Source of the DNA: Xiphydria camelus
Lineage: Eukaryota > Arthropoda > Insecta > Hymenoptera > Xiphydriidae
Assembly: GCA_963678675.1 (NCBI GenBank)
Contig: OY783192.1
Coordinates: 15,236,424 to 15,300,423, forward strand
DNA: 64,000 nt
Direction: 5' to 3'
Below the pieces are notes generated by a model that was given only the letters and a program-made list of their open reading frames with translations, ran no database searches and had not been told where the DNA came from. The position numbers and the translations under genes are program-made. Within the stretch, counting starts at the first letter, position 1. Each line of letters starts with the position of its first letter. Below, one piece after another: positions 44,518 to 55,073 of the stretch.

Positions 44518-45305
44518 GTAAATATATGTATATATTTTAACATAAAACTTCACTATGGGCACTTCTGCGATTTAGTTTTTAAGATAACACAGGACCACAA
44601 AATGTAAACGAAAAAGTCCTGTTACCAAACCGAATGATCTATATGTTTTTGGGTGCGCTGATCACGAATCTGTGGTCCGTACGACCCCTACACGTCAGGA
44701 TCAAGGTCATTTCGAGGTAAACTTCGATACTTCGAAAGATGTTATTTTTTTGACCTCGGATTCTGAAATAGCAGGAAATTTTACGTTCGGATATGTTTTG
44801 ACCTATGGGCCAAAGTGACCTCTAGAGGTCACATGGAGGTCAGATTAATTCTTTTGAACTTCTCAGACCAATATCCTGTCATGTAGTAGGCGGATATCGA
44901 GGAAATGATCCTCATAACAAATGTTGAAGAAATCTGGAGCTATTGACTGGTGGATTTGGATCGACCCCAGAGGTAATTTTCAAGGTCATTCGACGGTCAA
45001 CGTCGATATTTCGCCAGATATCTCTGTTTTGACCCCGGATTCTGAAAGAACGGGAAATTTTACTTGCGGATATGCTCTGACGTAAAGCCTCGTGTCCACT
45101 TGGAAGTGACTTGCGACAGTTATTGCTAGAGCAACTTGGATTTGCGTATACACTTGACTCAAAATTCCCGCAAGTTTACTGTCGCAAGTCGTTGTGGCAA
45201 TTTCTCTCGGAGCAAACACTTGCGTGTGCGTTGCAACAGTCGCGATGGGCGCATGCGCATGATGTACTGTATACCTACATCATAGCCCGTAGTTAGAGTG
45301 CAGAA

Positions 45306-45624
45306 ATGTCGGTCAGCAAAGCCGTCGCTGCTGCAGTGGTTGTTTTATTATTAAAAAAAAGAAAGCGTGAGCGAAAAAAGAGAAAAATATGGGTCAGATC
45401 TTGGATTCAACGAAGAAGTAGTCTGGGTGCGCACGAAAGATTACTGGGAGAACTTAGAAGAGAAGTTCCACAACAATTAGAAAATTTTCTTCGAATGAAC
45501 GCCGAAGACTTTGATTTCCTACTGAACTTAGTGACTACCAAGATAAGCAAAGGAGATACAAAGATGCGAGCAGCTATAACTCCCAGTGAGCGGTTATGTA
45601 TAACACTACGATTCTTAGCCACAG
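45306..45624 (+). pseudogene. Harbinger transposase, N-terminal exon
   Basis: Starts MSVSKAVAAAVVVLLLKKRK, then KKRKIWVRSWIQRRSSLGAH, PQQLENFLRMNAEDFDFLL and ITPSERLCITLRFLAT, the classical Harbinger N-terminus. Relatives splice or continue after FLATG. Here the sequence after FLAT is ACAG/ATAAGT, a donor with G to A at the first intron base. About 40 residues that link this part to the DDE exon (51181) were not found, so the gene is probably dead. Confidence 0.85.
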
Positions 45625-45644
45625 ATAAGTACCTAAATACATAG

Positions 45645-46868
45645 AAACGTTTTGAACGAAACGGAAACTGTTATACTGTGGGTGGACTAGTTATTGACAA
45701 TGCGTTAGTTACTGACAGGTAAGGCGCATTTTCAGTAATTTGAGCGCATACTACAGGATCTTGTGTCTTTTCTCGCGTAAAATCATCGCTTGACAATAGA
45801 CGAATATAATTAAATCAAGTTTTCAAGGATGTGCGGGCTGGTGTCAGCTCGCCTGCGTCGGCCATCTACAATAATGGTGTGAAAATTCGATCTCAGTTTT
45901 TTCTCTTAATTTTGACAATGTCGGTATTAAATATAAATAAAAATTATTCTTGTAGAAAAATAGTAAGTTAATTTATTAATTGAAATGATAAAAAAATTAA
46001 ATACAAATTTATTTAATAAAAATATTGGGGTGTCAATAATGTATCCTGTATAAGCTGCTATGTTCCTATTTGTTTTAATTTTCTTATCTTTCTAATCTTC
46101 TAATATCAAGTACCTATTCAACACTTTGCAATTAAAATCATTTTGCCTATGAAAGTACATATGCTCTCTCATTTTAATTAAGAAAAAAAAATATATATAT
46201 TTTTTTCTCTCGGGGGTAAAATGCACCACAAAAAACCACAGGGAAGTACCTACACTAAAATCGAGTTATAAGCGGCATTAACAGCAGTGAAGGCAGGACT
46301 TTCTATTAATTCTAGAAAAATATAACAAAGAAGTCACTGAGCATTGCCAAAGAAATTAAACAAGAAATAATAAATGAGCCTTGAAAATTTGAATTAATAA
46401 GATCAATATGACTATCACAATTATTCGCTGCCATTAACACAAGCTATATGTGAGAGAATGAAAATATTACGCCAAAAAAAAACAAATTTGTATTTTTATA
46501 TGAAATAAAAGTTATTTTACTTATTATTTAATAAGTAAATTTAATTGTTTATAATAATTTATAATGATAAATCAACACGCGCGACCTATTGTCAAAAACT
46601 AGCGCACTTGATGCCAGAAATACATCCACTTCAATTTTGGCCCTGTCATAAACTCATCCACTTGAGACAAATATTCATTTCTGTAATATTAATTATTTGG
46701 ATTAATTGTTTGAATATTTTTGACTGTTTGTTAGATGCCGAAGGGTCTAAAGTTTATTTTTATAAAAAAAAAATTATTCTCATACAGAAAAATACAGAAA
46801 ATTATATTTAATTGTAACAAATAACAAACTTAACCTTATTCTATTTACAGGTGATTCGTATCATTCTC
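45645..46868. other. Harbinger intron and 3' untranslated DNA
   Basis: No frame recognised between the transposase N-terminal exon and the stop of the antisense BESS exon. The missing middle transposase exon should lie here, but no FR-I-xxI-P motif is visible. AT-rich, with an AT run at 46190. Confidence 0.5.
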
Positions 46869-47356
46869 TCATGTACTTGTATCGAATCTCTGTATGTACG
46901 ATCGTAAGGATTGTGCCGGAGTGCTGTGAAGCGATACAGGAGGTTCTGCAGGAAAATTATTTGAAGGTAAGTTGGTATTTGTATTTTCATGCTGTGACGA
47001 TAGGCCTGCGGCCGAGCTGATGGTAGCATTTGGAGGTTGTTGGCGAGAATGCATATCTCGTTGTGGTTGAATCACGTCTGATACATCCATAATAGCTTTC
47101 TGGGTCGCTCGTTTTAGGATTTTTCTTTGATGGTCAGACTCCAATCCTCGTAGCTCTGATGCCACATAGTCGCCAAATATCTGCCACTCGTCTGATGACC
47201 GATCCATTATTTTCACGGCTTTAGCCAGAACGGCATCCTCTTCGGTGCCTTTTCTTGATTTTTTTGTTGTTTTTGGTGGCAGTGGTATGTTGCTTTCACG
47301 TGCAAACGAACTTTCCCCTGGCAGCGGATTCGACTCGCTGTCGTCAGCCGAGCTCA
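46869..47356 (-). pseudogene. Harbinger accessory protein, BESS-like last exon (split)
   Basis: The frame reads SSADDSESNPLPGESSFA, LPPKTTKKSRKGTEEDAVLA and then a BESS-like helix region with FGDYVASELRGLESDHQRKI and a Q/N-rich tail to the stop at 46869. The BESS motif (FGxYVAxxLRxLxxxxQ) mediates protein interactions in MADF-BESS factors. The first bases of this exon are at 51125-51141 (after the acceptor TTTTGCAG, minus strand), across the pogo-like insertion. Joining them with one TCA restores an open Thr-Pro-Lys-Ala-Leu-Ser-Ser-Ala frame. Confidence 0.75.
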
Positions 47357-47866
47357 CAAGGAAACGTTTCGAAGCCGCCGCTTCCGATCTTGATGAAACT
47401 TCGTAAATTTAAAGTTTATCGAAAAATAAGAGACCCCTATTTTTTTATAGCGGCCCAATTTTGGTTTAAGGGGGTGAAATGGACCCCTGAATTTTCACCC
47501 CCTTCGAGCTATCTCCGAAACGAAGCGAGATAGATGAAAACTTTCAATGTACGTTTTGTTTGGTTTTTTTAGTATAATAAAATCCCCTAAACAGATTTTG
47601 AAAAAAGGCATTATTTTTCAAAAAAAAAATTTTTTTTATCTAATTTTTCGAAATTTCGGTTTAGTCATGTGGACAAAAATTTAGGAAATTTTATTACAAA
47701 TTCAACCATGTATGACATGATATATTTCCCTCCTACAGTTTTGCAAATTTCTAACTTTTATGTCTGATAATGAGCGGGCTACCAATGGCAGTGACGGGAT
47801 AGGTCGGGGGTTATTACTTCTATGTATTTTAATGCCACTTTTCTTTTATTTAATAAAGTTCAACTT

Positions 47867-48238
47867 CTATGGCTCATAATTATGACAATAATGGTATTCC
47901 GTGAAAAAATGTTTCATACAAAGTTGTTTCTTACACCAAGCACACGTAATAACGGCAATATCGCCACATATGTGGCATCGTGGTTCCGAGTCCTGTGCAA
48001 AACAAAATTCTACAGGATGTTCAAATTCAGGAGGTCTCCTGAATATATATCCACTCTTGAACCACGAATATTTAATAAAGTTAGTAAACCGTGGTGAAGA
48101 AAACTGATTATGAGTAAGAGATTGAAGTTTTAAAATATTATCTCTCGAATGAAGGTTAATATCGTAATTGAAAAGAGTTACAATATCTGAAAACCTCCTT
48201 ACAAAATTCTTCCACATTCGAAAGCCGTATACGTCTAG
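47867..48238 (-). pseudogene. Inverted duplicate of the pogo-like transposase C-terminus
   Basis: The 116-residue frame (MWKNFVRRFSDIVTLFNYDI through the cysteine tail) repeats the end of the gene at 50264-50611. Only two residues differ that I can see (CAWC versus CAWY, and LCMKHF versus LCIKHF). It begins just inside the repeat boundary, so it has no catalytic Asp of its own except the final LDV region at 48235. Confidence 0.9.
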
Positions 48239-48381
48239 CGGAATATTATCAAAATAAAATGGACAAAAATTGTTCAGAAATCTTATTAATAAATCCGACC
48301 GTTAATTTATTTATATTATTTTCTGTTTGTGTGTAAGTAACTAATAATTCACTCACAGGTTAGATAAAATTGTCTGAATTT

Positions 48382-48690
48382 TTATAGTTTTTTGTTGGAA
48401 TCATTTTTTTCTTTACTTTTCTTCTTCGCGTACTGTTTCCTCCAGTACTCCTCACATTCTTGCAGCTCTCGTTCTACTTCGGCCATGGATGGTCCTGTTG
48501 TGCGGAATGTCAGATCCAGCGATTTCCCGGGAGACGGCAATGGTATGTGCCCATTTTTAAGATCCTCCACGATCTTCTCAAAAGTCGGTAACTCGTTTGA
48601 ACCCATCACTTGAATGATAGACGCAGCCAATGAAACTGAAGCTCTTTGCTTCTCGGCCCTGTATATATACTCCTCGAAAATGCCGTAAAC
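48382..48690 (-). CDS. Unknown accessory ORF of the pogo-like element
   Basis: An open minus-strand frame, from about 48690 (no clear start; ATG at 48630) to the stop at 48382. It reads AEKQRASVSLAASIIQVMGS, LPTFEKIVEDLKNGHIPLPS and a Glu/Lys-rich end MAEVERELQECEEYWRKQY. Well formed, not low complexity, and between the inverted repeat and the divergent transposase gene. I do not recognise a family. The predicted helix at the end may be a coiled coil. An upstream exon may exist. Confidence 0.5.
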   Translation of the reverse strand, partial: VYGIFEEYIYRAEKQRASVSLAASIIQVMGSNELPTFEKIVEDLKNGHIPLPSPGKSLDLTFRTTGPSMAEVERELQECEEYWRKQYAKKKSKEKNDSNKKL

Positions 48691-48996
48691 AACATTCCTG
48701 TTATTTGTAGGGTTGCCTTATATGGCCCCGGTGATGCGAAAGAGGGAGTTTAGTTCTTTGGACAAGCTTTATTATTAGTTGGCTCTGTGCCCATGTAAAA
48801 ATATTTTCGTACGCGCTCTCGAGTTTCGTACGCGGACTCCGAGGATGATGGCCCCTTTTTGGGAAGTCGGACCTCCCACCCTCTCCAGTCTGTTTCGTTC
48901 TTGTGAGGCGACTTCATTATATATAAGGAAGCGAAAGAGAAAGCTTTTTAGTCTGAATATTCAGTTTCTATGGTGCACAGCAGTTCATATTATTAT

Positions 48997-50611
48997 TATG
49001 GCAATTATAAATCCGATCAATGTGTTAACTTTATTGGTGGCCGTTTTCAGTGTACCAAATGGAAGAGAAACTCCAATGAATAGTGCAGAAGTGCAATTGA
49101 AAGATTTATTACAAAATATTATTATACGTAGCATGGAGGATTCATCATTTCGAGTCGAACATGAAAATAAATTGGAATTGGAAGATTCAATCGAGGATAG
49201 TGAAATGCACGCTGTTAATACTGACTGGCTGGAATCGGATGTCGAGGATGTTCCTCACGTAGAAACCTCTATACCTCCAGAACCATATCCCTGTACACCC
49301 GATGAAGAAGCGGTTAGCTTTGAATATAAACAAAGTGCCATAGATTACTGGAACAGTGGGAAGAAAAGACGTCGAACCGTAGCAGCAGTTCAACATCAGT
49401 TTAAAAAAGTGAAATCTGATAGACAATTACGAAGATGGGCTGCGCAAGTAGGACAGGGGGGTACTCAAAATGATAAATTAATACGCATAGCGAAATATAC
49501 TTTTGATAAATTTGTAGAAGCTAGTAGATCGAAAATAATAGTACATGATGTAGACCTTAAACGATGGGCTTTACAAGCAAAAGAAGTAGAGAATCTTCCA
49601 ACCTTCAAAGCAAGTCAAACATGGTTGAGGTCATTCAAGAAAGCATATAGAATTGTCTCTCGAAAGATCACAAAGTTTGTAACGAGAAAAAACGTTGAGG
49701 GTGAGGAAAGTTTGAAAGTACGAAGCCATGCCTTCGTAGAACAAGTGAAGCCACTCATTACACAATATGGACCACAAAATGTATTTAACTCTGATCAGAG
49801 TGGATTTAATTTAGAAATACATTCTGGCCGAACTTTAGCTACATCGGGGCAAAAAAAAATTGAAGCTGTGGTACAATCAATATCTTCTACAACCCACAGC
49901 TATACTATACAACCCACCATATCTGCTGATGGAAAACTACTGTCGCCTCTTTATGTGGTATTAAAAGAGGCTAGTGGGCAATTGGGAGAACGAGTGCAAC
50001 AAACCGTGTTTAGGCCGCCAAATGTATACTTCATGGCTTCCAAATCTGGGAAACTTACAACCGATCTCATGAAAACATGGCTGCAAGAAGTTTACTTCCC
50101 TAACACTGGATCTACAAGCGTCTTACTGCTGGACTCTTGGAGTGGACAATGTGAGCGAAGTGTTCGAGAAGCTACACCAGAAGACAAGACAATAATATTA
50201 ATGACGATTCCACAAGGCACCACCGGACTGATTCAACCGCTAGACGTATACGGATTTCGAATGTGGAAGAATTTTGTAAGGAGGTTTTCAGATATTGTAA
50301 CTCTTTTCAATTACGATATTAACCTTCATTCGAGAGATAATATTTTAAAACTTCAATCTCTTACTCATAATCAGTTTTCTTCACCACGGTTTACTAACTT
50401 TATTAAATATTCGTGGTTCAAGAGTGGATATATATTCAGGAGACCTCCTGAATTTGAACATCCTGTAGAATTTTGTTTTGCACAGGACTCGGAACCACGA
50501 TGCCACATATGTGGCGATATTGCCGTTATTACGTGTGCTTGGTATAAGAAACAACTTTGTATAAAACATTTTTTCACGGAATACCATTATTGTCATAATT
50601 ATGAGCCATAG
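48997..50611 (+). CDS. pogo-like DDE transposase with CENP-B-type HTH and Cys tail, intact
   Basis: Open without interruption to the TAG at 50609-50611; the frame is open upstream to 48779, and the ATG at 48997 is the most likely start. Domains: acidic N-terminus; first HTH (KRRRTVAAVQHQFKKVKSDR); CENP-B/Tc5-type HTH (FDKFVEASR to ASQTWLRSFKKAYRIVSRKI); DDE_1 catalytic core with NSDQSGFN (first Asp), LLLDSW (second Asp) and IQPLDVYGF (third Asp), spacing DD36D; C-terminal zinc-like tail CHICG, CAWY, LCIKHF. It would cut and insert its own element in the nucleus. Its 3' third is duplicated as the left inverted repeat. All key residues are present. Confidence 0.88.
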
Positions 50612-51180
50612 AAGTTGAACTTTATTAAATAAAAGAAAAGTGGCATTAAAATACATAGAAGTAATAACCCCCGACCTATCCCGTCACTGCCATTGGTAGC
50701 CCGCTCATTATCAGACATAAAAGTTAGAAATTTGCAAAACTGTAGGAGGGAAATATATCATGTCATACATGGTTGAATTTGTAATAAAATTTCCTAAGTT
50801 TTTGTCCACATGACTAAACCGAAATTTCGAAAAATTAGATAAAAAAAATTTTTTTTTTGAAAAATAATGCTTTTTTTCAAAATCTGTTTAGGGGATTTTA
50901 TTATACTAAAAAAACCAAACAAAACGTACATTGAAAGTTTTCATCTATCTCGCTTCGTTTCGGAGATAGCTCGAAGGGGGTGAAAATTCAGGGGTCCATT
51001 TCACCCCCTTAAACCAAAATTGGGCCGCTATAAAAAAATAAGGGTCTCTTATTTTTCGATAAACTTTAAATTTACGAAGTTTCATCAAGATCGGAAGCGG
51101 CGGCCTCGAAACGTTTCCTTGTCAGTGCTTTAGGAGTCTGCAAAACATTGCATAATCATTAATATTTTCTGTCGTTTTAG

Positions 51181-52002
51181 GTGCCTACGTCAGCAGACGA
51201 ATGGATTCGCATTGCCAGCGACTTTGCCAATATTTGGAACTTTCCGCATTGTGTAGGAGCGTTAGACGGAAAGCATGTCGTCATACAAGCTGCTCCATGC
51301 AGTGGAAGTCACTACTACAACTATAAGGGAACCCACAGCATAGTCCTGATGGCTTTGGCGGACGCGAATTACAAATTAATCTATGTCAATATAGGTTGTA
51401 ACGGTAGAGTGTCTGACGGTGGAGTTTTCAATCGTTGCGCGTTATCAGCCGCCTTAGAAGAAAATACCATAAATTTACCACCGCCAGAGCCATTACCAGG
51501 AAGATACAAACCATCGCCATATGTTATAGTCGCCGATGATGCGTTTGCAATGAAACCATACCTATTAAAGCCATTTTCTTTCCAAAATCAGCCCGCACCG
51601 AACCGAATTTTCAGTTATCGACTGTCACGGGCACGGCGGGTCATTGAAAATGTATTTGGTATCATGGCTACTCGTTTCCGAATTTTAAGACGACCTATTC
51701 AACTTTGCCCGGCAAAAGTTAAAAAAGTTGTTGGAGCAATATGCGTGCTCCATAATTTTTTAATATCCCGAAAAACGTCTCGTGGCAACTACGCACCACC
51801 ATTAATCTTTGATACTGAGAACCCAGATGGAACCATTACAGAAGGTACGTGGCGACAAGAAGGACTACCGGTGAATAACTTACTACCAATGGATCAACAT
51901 GGACACAATTTTTCACAACATGCGAAGAGCATTCGAGAAGAATTCCGTGATTATTTTATGTCTTCAGAAGGCGAAGTGCATTGGCAATATAAATGTATAT
52001 GA
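51181..52002 (+). pseudogene. Harbinger transposase, C-terminal DDE exon
   Basis: Preceded by TCTGTCGTTTTAG, a good 3' splice site. The reading starts VPTSADEWIRIASDFANIW, then CVGALDGKHVVI (first Asp), the VSDGGVFNR region, then VIVADDAFAMKPYLLKPF (second Asp) and RRVIENVFGIMATRFRIL (Glu in ENVFG), the DDE_Tnp_4 pattern of Harbinger nucleases. No stop to 52002. The exon itself looks intact, but the link to the N-terminal exon is missing. It lies inside the intron of the antisense MADF/BESS gene. Confidence 0.9.
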
Positions 52003-52672
52003 TATAATGTCGTTCTTGAACACACTCTTATCATATATAAACATTAGACTGATTGAAAAAAAGCTTTTTTAATTAATTCTCTTGGCGGGCACTTAAAATG
52101 TTAGTATTTCATGTAACTTTGAATATGTCGCCGGGTGCACATTCTCACTCAATATTTAGGGGTGTCTCAATCCTTTTTTTTATTTCCATTAGAATAACAC
52201 GGTGAAATTGTTGAATCATTGGTTTAGTGCTAATTCCTTCTACGGTAAAATGTGAAAAATTAGAAAAATTGAGAGTTGTAGGTGTAATTGACGTAAAGAA
52301 ATATTATTTTTAATTATTAAATGAAATGAAATGATAATTATGGGCGAATATATTGTGCAATTGATTCCCCGTAATTATCATTTAATTCTATTTAATAATT
52401 AAAAATAATATTTCTTTACGTCAATTACACGTAAAACTCAATATTTCTAATTTTTCACGGGGAAATTTTTTACCGTAGAAGGAAGTAGCACTAAACCAAT
52501 GATTCAACAATTTCACCGTGTTATTCAAATGGAAATAAAAAAAAATGATTGAGACACCCCTAAATATTGAGTGAGAATGTGCACGCGGCGACATATTCAA
52601 AGTCACATTAAATACTAACGTTTTAAGTGCCCGCTAAAAGAATTAATTAAAAAGGCTATTGTTGGAATCAAT
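52003..52672. other. Harbinger spacer with a 250-bp foldback
   Basis: Bases about 52075-52345 and 52370-52640 are inverted copies (GTGTCTCAAT, TGCTAATTCCTTCTACGGTA, AATATTATTTTTAATTATTA). This palindrome lies between the transposase stop and the MADF exon. It has no gene, could be a nested foldback, and is inside the MADF/BESS intron. Confidence 0.75.
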
Positions 52673-52696
52673 CTAATAAACACACCAAACATAATC

Positions 52697-53062
52697 TATT
52701 ATTTGATTTATGTACATACCATATTGTCTTTTGTTCCACTTGTCTTGTTTGTCGTTATAATAAACTTCATGGTATCGAAATATTCCCACGAACTTGTATA
52801 TCCGTCGTCTGTCCCTTGACCACTCTTCTTTTTTTTGAATTTTTCGCCATTCCTGGTTCACTTGCGTTCTCAAATTATGCAGTTTTCGTGTTATTTCATT
52901 GTCACTTGTGCTGAGTAAGCGGGCCAAGTGTAACACAGCATTTTGTTTCTTTATTCGGTTTTTATAGTCCTTGCTGTGAACATCCCACAATTCGGGGTAT
53001 AATTCAAAATTTTCTATTAATAAATTCGTTTCCTCCCTGTTCCATATTTTCTTTTCTTCCAT
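52697..53062 (-). pseudogene. Harbinger accessory protein, MADF first exon with frameshift
   Basis: Starts MEEKKIWNREETNLLIENFE, then YPELWDVHSKDYKNRIKKQN and LHNLRTQVNQEWRKIQKK, a MADF (Myb/SANT-like) DNA-binding domain. At about 52830 an A-run has one base too many. In the corrected frame the domain goes on through a Gly/Asp stretch to SSWEYFDTMKFI, the conserved MADF end. The exon then closes with ATG/GTATGT, a good donor. The partner exon with the BESS motif lies beyond the transposase DDE exon. Confidence 0.82.
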
Positions 53063-53858
53063 GGTGAAGCACTAACTCGTGTTACGCAAAAAGCAAAAAT
53101 AGGAAAGAATTTTCGTCTCTCTGCTTTTCTTCTTCCAACGTTTCAAAATCCCTCTTGAAGTCGCCCGGGAAGAGGATCCTCCGATGGGGGTACCTCGCGT
53201 CATGTCCAATCGGGGTGAGTTCTCGTGAAAGGGAGTGTCTTCTCGAGAACGAAGACGTCGGGTGTCGTAAGCGTAAATAAATGTAACGTTCTCCAGATGT
53301 GTCGATGCATCTTTCTTTAAATGCATGGGTCCTGCGCTAGCGAAGGAGTTTTCCGCGAAGGGACTAAAAAATAGGTTTACGGCCTCTCGTTGTTTTCGGG
53401 CCGTGAGAACGTCGGAGCCTCCGGGGGGGAACCTACCCTACCTCATCCCTCGAGTGACCATTACTCTACAACAGTATTCGCGAAGAAAAAGAGATATGCC
53501 AATGGCGAGGATTTCTAATACGCAAATCTTAATTTCAGGGTCCTTTCAACAGCTCGCGTTCTTTAGCGGAAAATATGGCGATCGTTGTTTCATGTAGGCT
53601 CGTTCAAAGAACTGTCGCTCTATGAAAACGTTACGTAATGTCACGCTTGCGACAAAACTTTCAACCTGGCCCGAAAGCGTAGAGCGCAATTTTGCTCTAG
53701 CAAGTAGCACGTGTCCACTTGCAAGTTCGGATAGACCGCAAGCACTTCCGCTGAGAGCAGAAGTTTGCCGCAAGCCAACTTGCAGCGCTGTTTACACATG
53801 TTGCAAGCGCTGTCTGAGAGCCAAACTTGCGCAATTTCTTGCATGTGGACACGAGGTT
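53063..53858. other. Harbinger 5' region of the accessory gene and right end
   Basis: GC-richer than its surroundings, with no recognised protein. Bases 53572-53615 resemble 2570-2620. From 53690 to the end many CTTGC/GCAAG motifs mirror the left end, consistent with subterminal transposase-binding sites. Confidence 0.55.
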
Positions 53859-54567
53859 TAAAGACCCTGCAGGATTTGCGATGGGTCTGAACGTTTCAAT
53901 TTCCCCCTCGTAGCCGTCTCATGCTTACTACGTTATGTATTTTTGACGAGACCATACTACCCTTATGTTTTGGGATTCTGAATCCGAATTCAGTGGCAGA
54001 ATCATTCCAACTCGTCAGGATGAAGGGCATTGCCATATTGAGGAAAACAATTCAAATGAAGAAAGCCATCGTACTCACACGTTTTCGGCGTCGCTGAATC
54101 CGAATCCGGGGTCCGCTTGACCCCACCAGGTCAAGGTCAAGGGCATCCTAAGATCGATTGACTCAGAGCGCTTAACACGGCAGACAAGAGACCAAATAAC
54201 TACATAACTCTGGGCGCCTAACACCGCAGACAGGAGATCAAATAACCTTATAACCCTGGGCGCCTAACACCGCGAGCAGGGGACCTAATGAGAACTTCGA
54301 AGGGATGAATCTGACCTCAATGTGACCTCTAGAGGTCACTGGCCCATAGGTCAAAACATATCCGAACGTAAATTTCCCTGCTGTTTCAGAATCCGAGGTC
54401 AAAAAATAACATCTTTCGAAGTATCGAAGTTGACCTCCAAATGACCTTGATCCTGACTTGTAGGGGTCATACGGACCACGGATTCGTGATCAGCGCACCC
54501 AAAAAACGTATAGATCATTCGGTTTGGTAAGAGGACTTTTTCGATTTCATTTTGTGGTCCTGTGTAA

Positions 54568-55073
54568 TTAATAGCTAACGCACAGTCCGCGAATCGATAG
54601 GCGTCGAATGTTGATCAGATCATAGCTTTTCCAGACGTCATTTTCGTTATGTGTTAAAATTGGTCAATACTCGATATCGACGCTTACGTTGACGTACGGC
54701 GCGCGGTACGACGCGTACTGTCTTAGGTAAGTCAAAAAAAATGAACAAATGAACACATCGAATTTCTACTGTGCGTGACCAATCTGGCATTTATCAGAGG
54801 ATAAAGTTCAAGAAGGCTGTGATTGCAGACGGCTCAGTCCATAGATAAAAAGGACATGTCACAACGAGTCTCGAAAAGTGTAGCCACTTTTACAAGAATT
54901 TTATTGGCCGACTCCATATTGATATTCGTTATCTTTAATCTCGAAAACCCCTTTGTATTTTTGGCCGCTGGACACAATCTTGATGTTAGATTCGACCCAT
55001 CACATTACAGTTTTTCCCTAACCTTAAAAGAAATTGAAAGATCTATAAATTGCATATATCATTTTAAATACGA
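54568..55073. other. no gene recognised; presumed XPA intron or fl
   Basis: The next XPA exon would be expected after the TAA element; none is seen. A frame at 54823-55092 shows no family resemblance. Confidence 0.4.

Larger units (their letters stand above)
47357..51121. mobile_element. pogo-like element with 0.88 kb inverted repeats
   Basis: Ends CAAGGAAACGTTTCGA and complement, flanked by TCA (47354-47356, 51122-51124). The ends extend as inverted repeats of about 880 bp (to about 48240 and from about 50238) that are nearly identical; the left one is an inverted copy of the transposase 3' end. Unique centre: a minus-strand ORF at 48382-48690 and a full-length DDE gene at 48997-50611. The near-identity of the arms suggests a young duplication or gene conversion. 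A 3-bp duplication is not the TA expected of pogo. Confidence 0.85.
45086..53858. mobile_element. Harbinger transposon (8.8 kb with a nested element)
   Basis: TAA at 45083-45085 and 53859-53861; ends AGCCTCGTGTCCAC and AACCTCGTGTCCAC (complement). Many ACTTGCG/CGCAAGT motifs lie within 200 bp of both ends, likely transposase sites. It encodes the two proteins expected of the superfamily, a DDE nuclease (+) and a MADF/BESS DNA-binding protein (-), with exons interleaved. A 3.8 kb pogo-like element is inserted at 47357. Without it the element is 5.0 kb. Confidence 0.9.
44588..54564. mobile_element. CACAGG-ended element with TAA duplication, 1.2 kb plus Harbinger
   Basis: TAA at 44585-44587 and 54565-54567; ends CACAGGACCACAAAATG and complement. 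Inverted arms extend about 270 bp through ACCGAATGATCTATA, TGCGCTGATCACGAATC, CGATACTTCGAAAGATGTTA and TGACCTCTAGAGGTCAC. The rest of its own sequence is about 1.2 kb of non-coding DNA. The Harbinger at 45086-53858 lies inside. Same end and duplication as 24297-25206, so a family. Confidence 0.85.

Noticed and set aside
49187..49426. 79-codon minus-strand frame
   Set aside because: Antisense shadow of the pogo-like transposase N-terminus.
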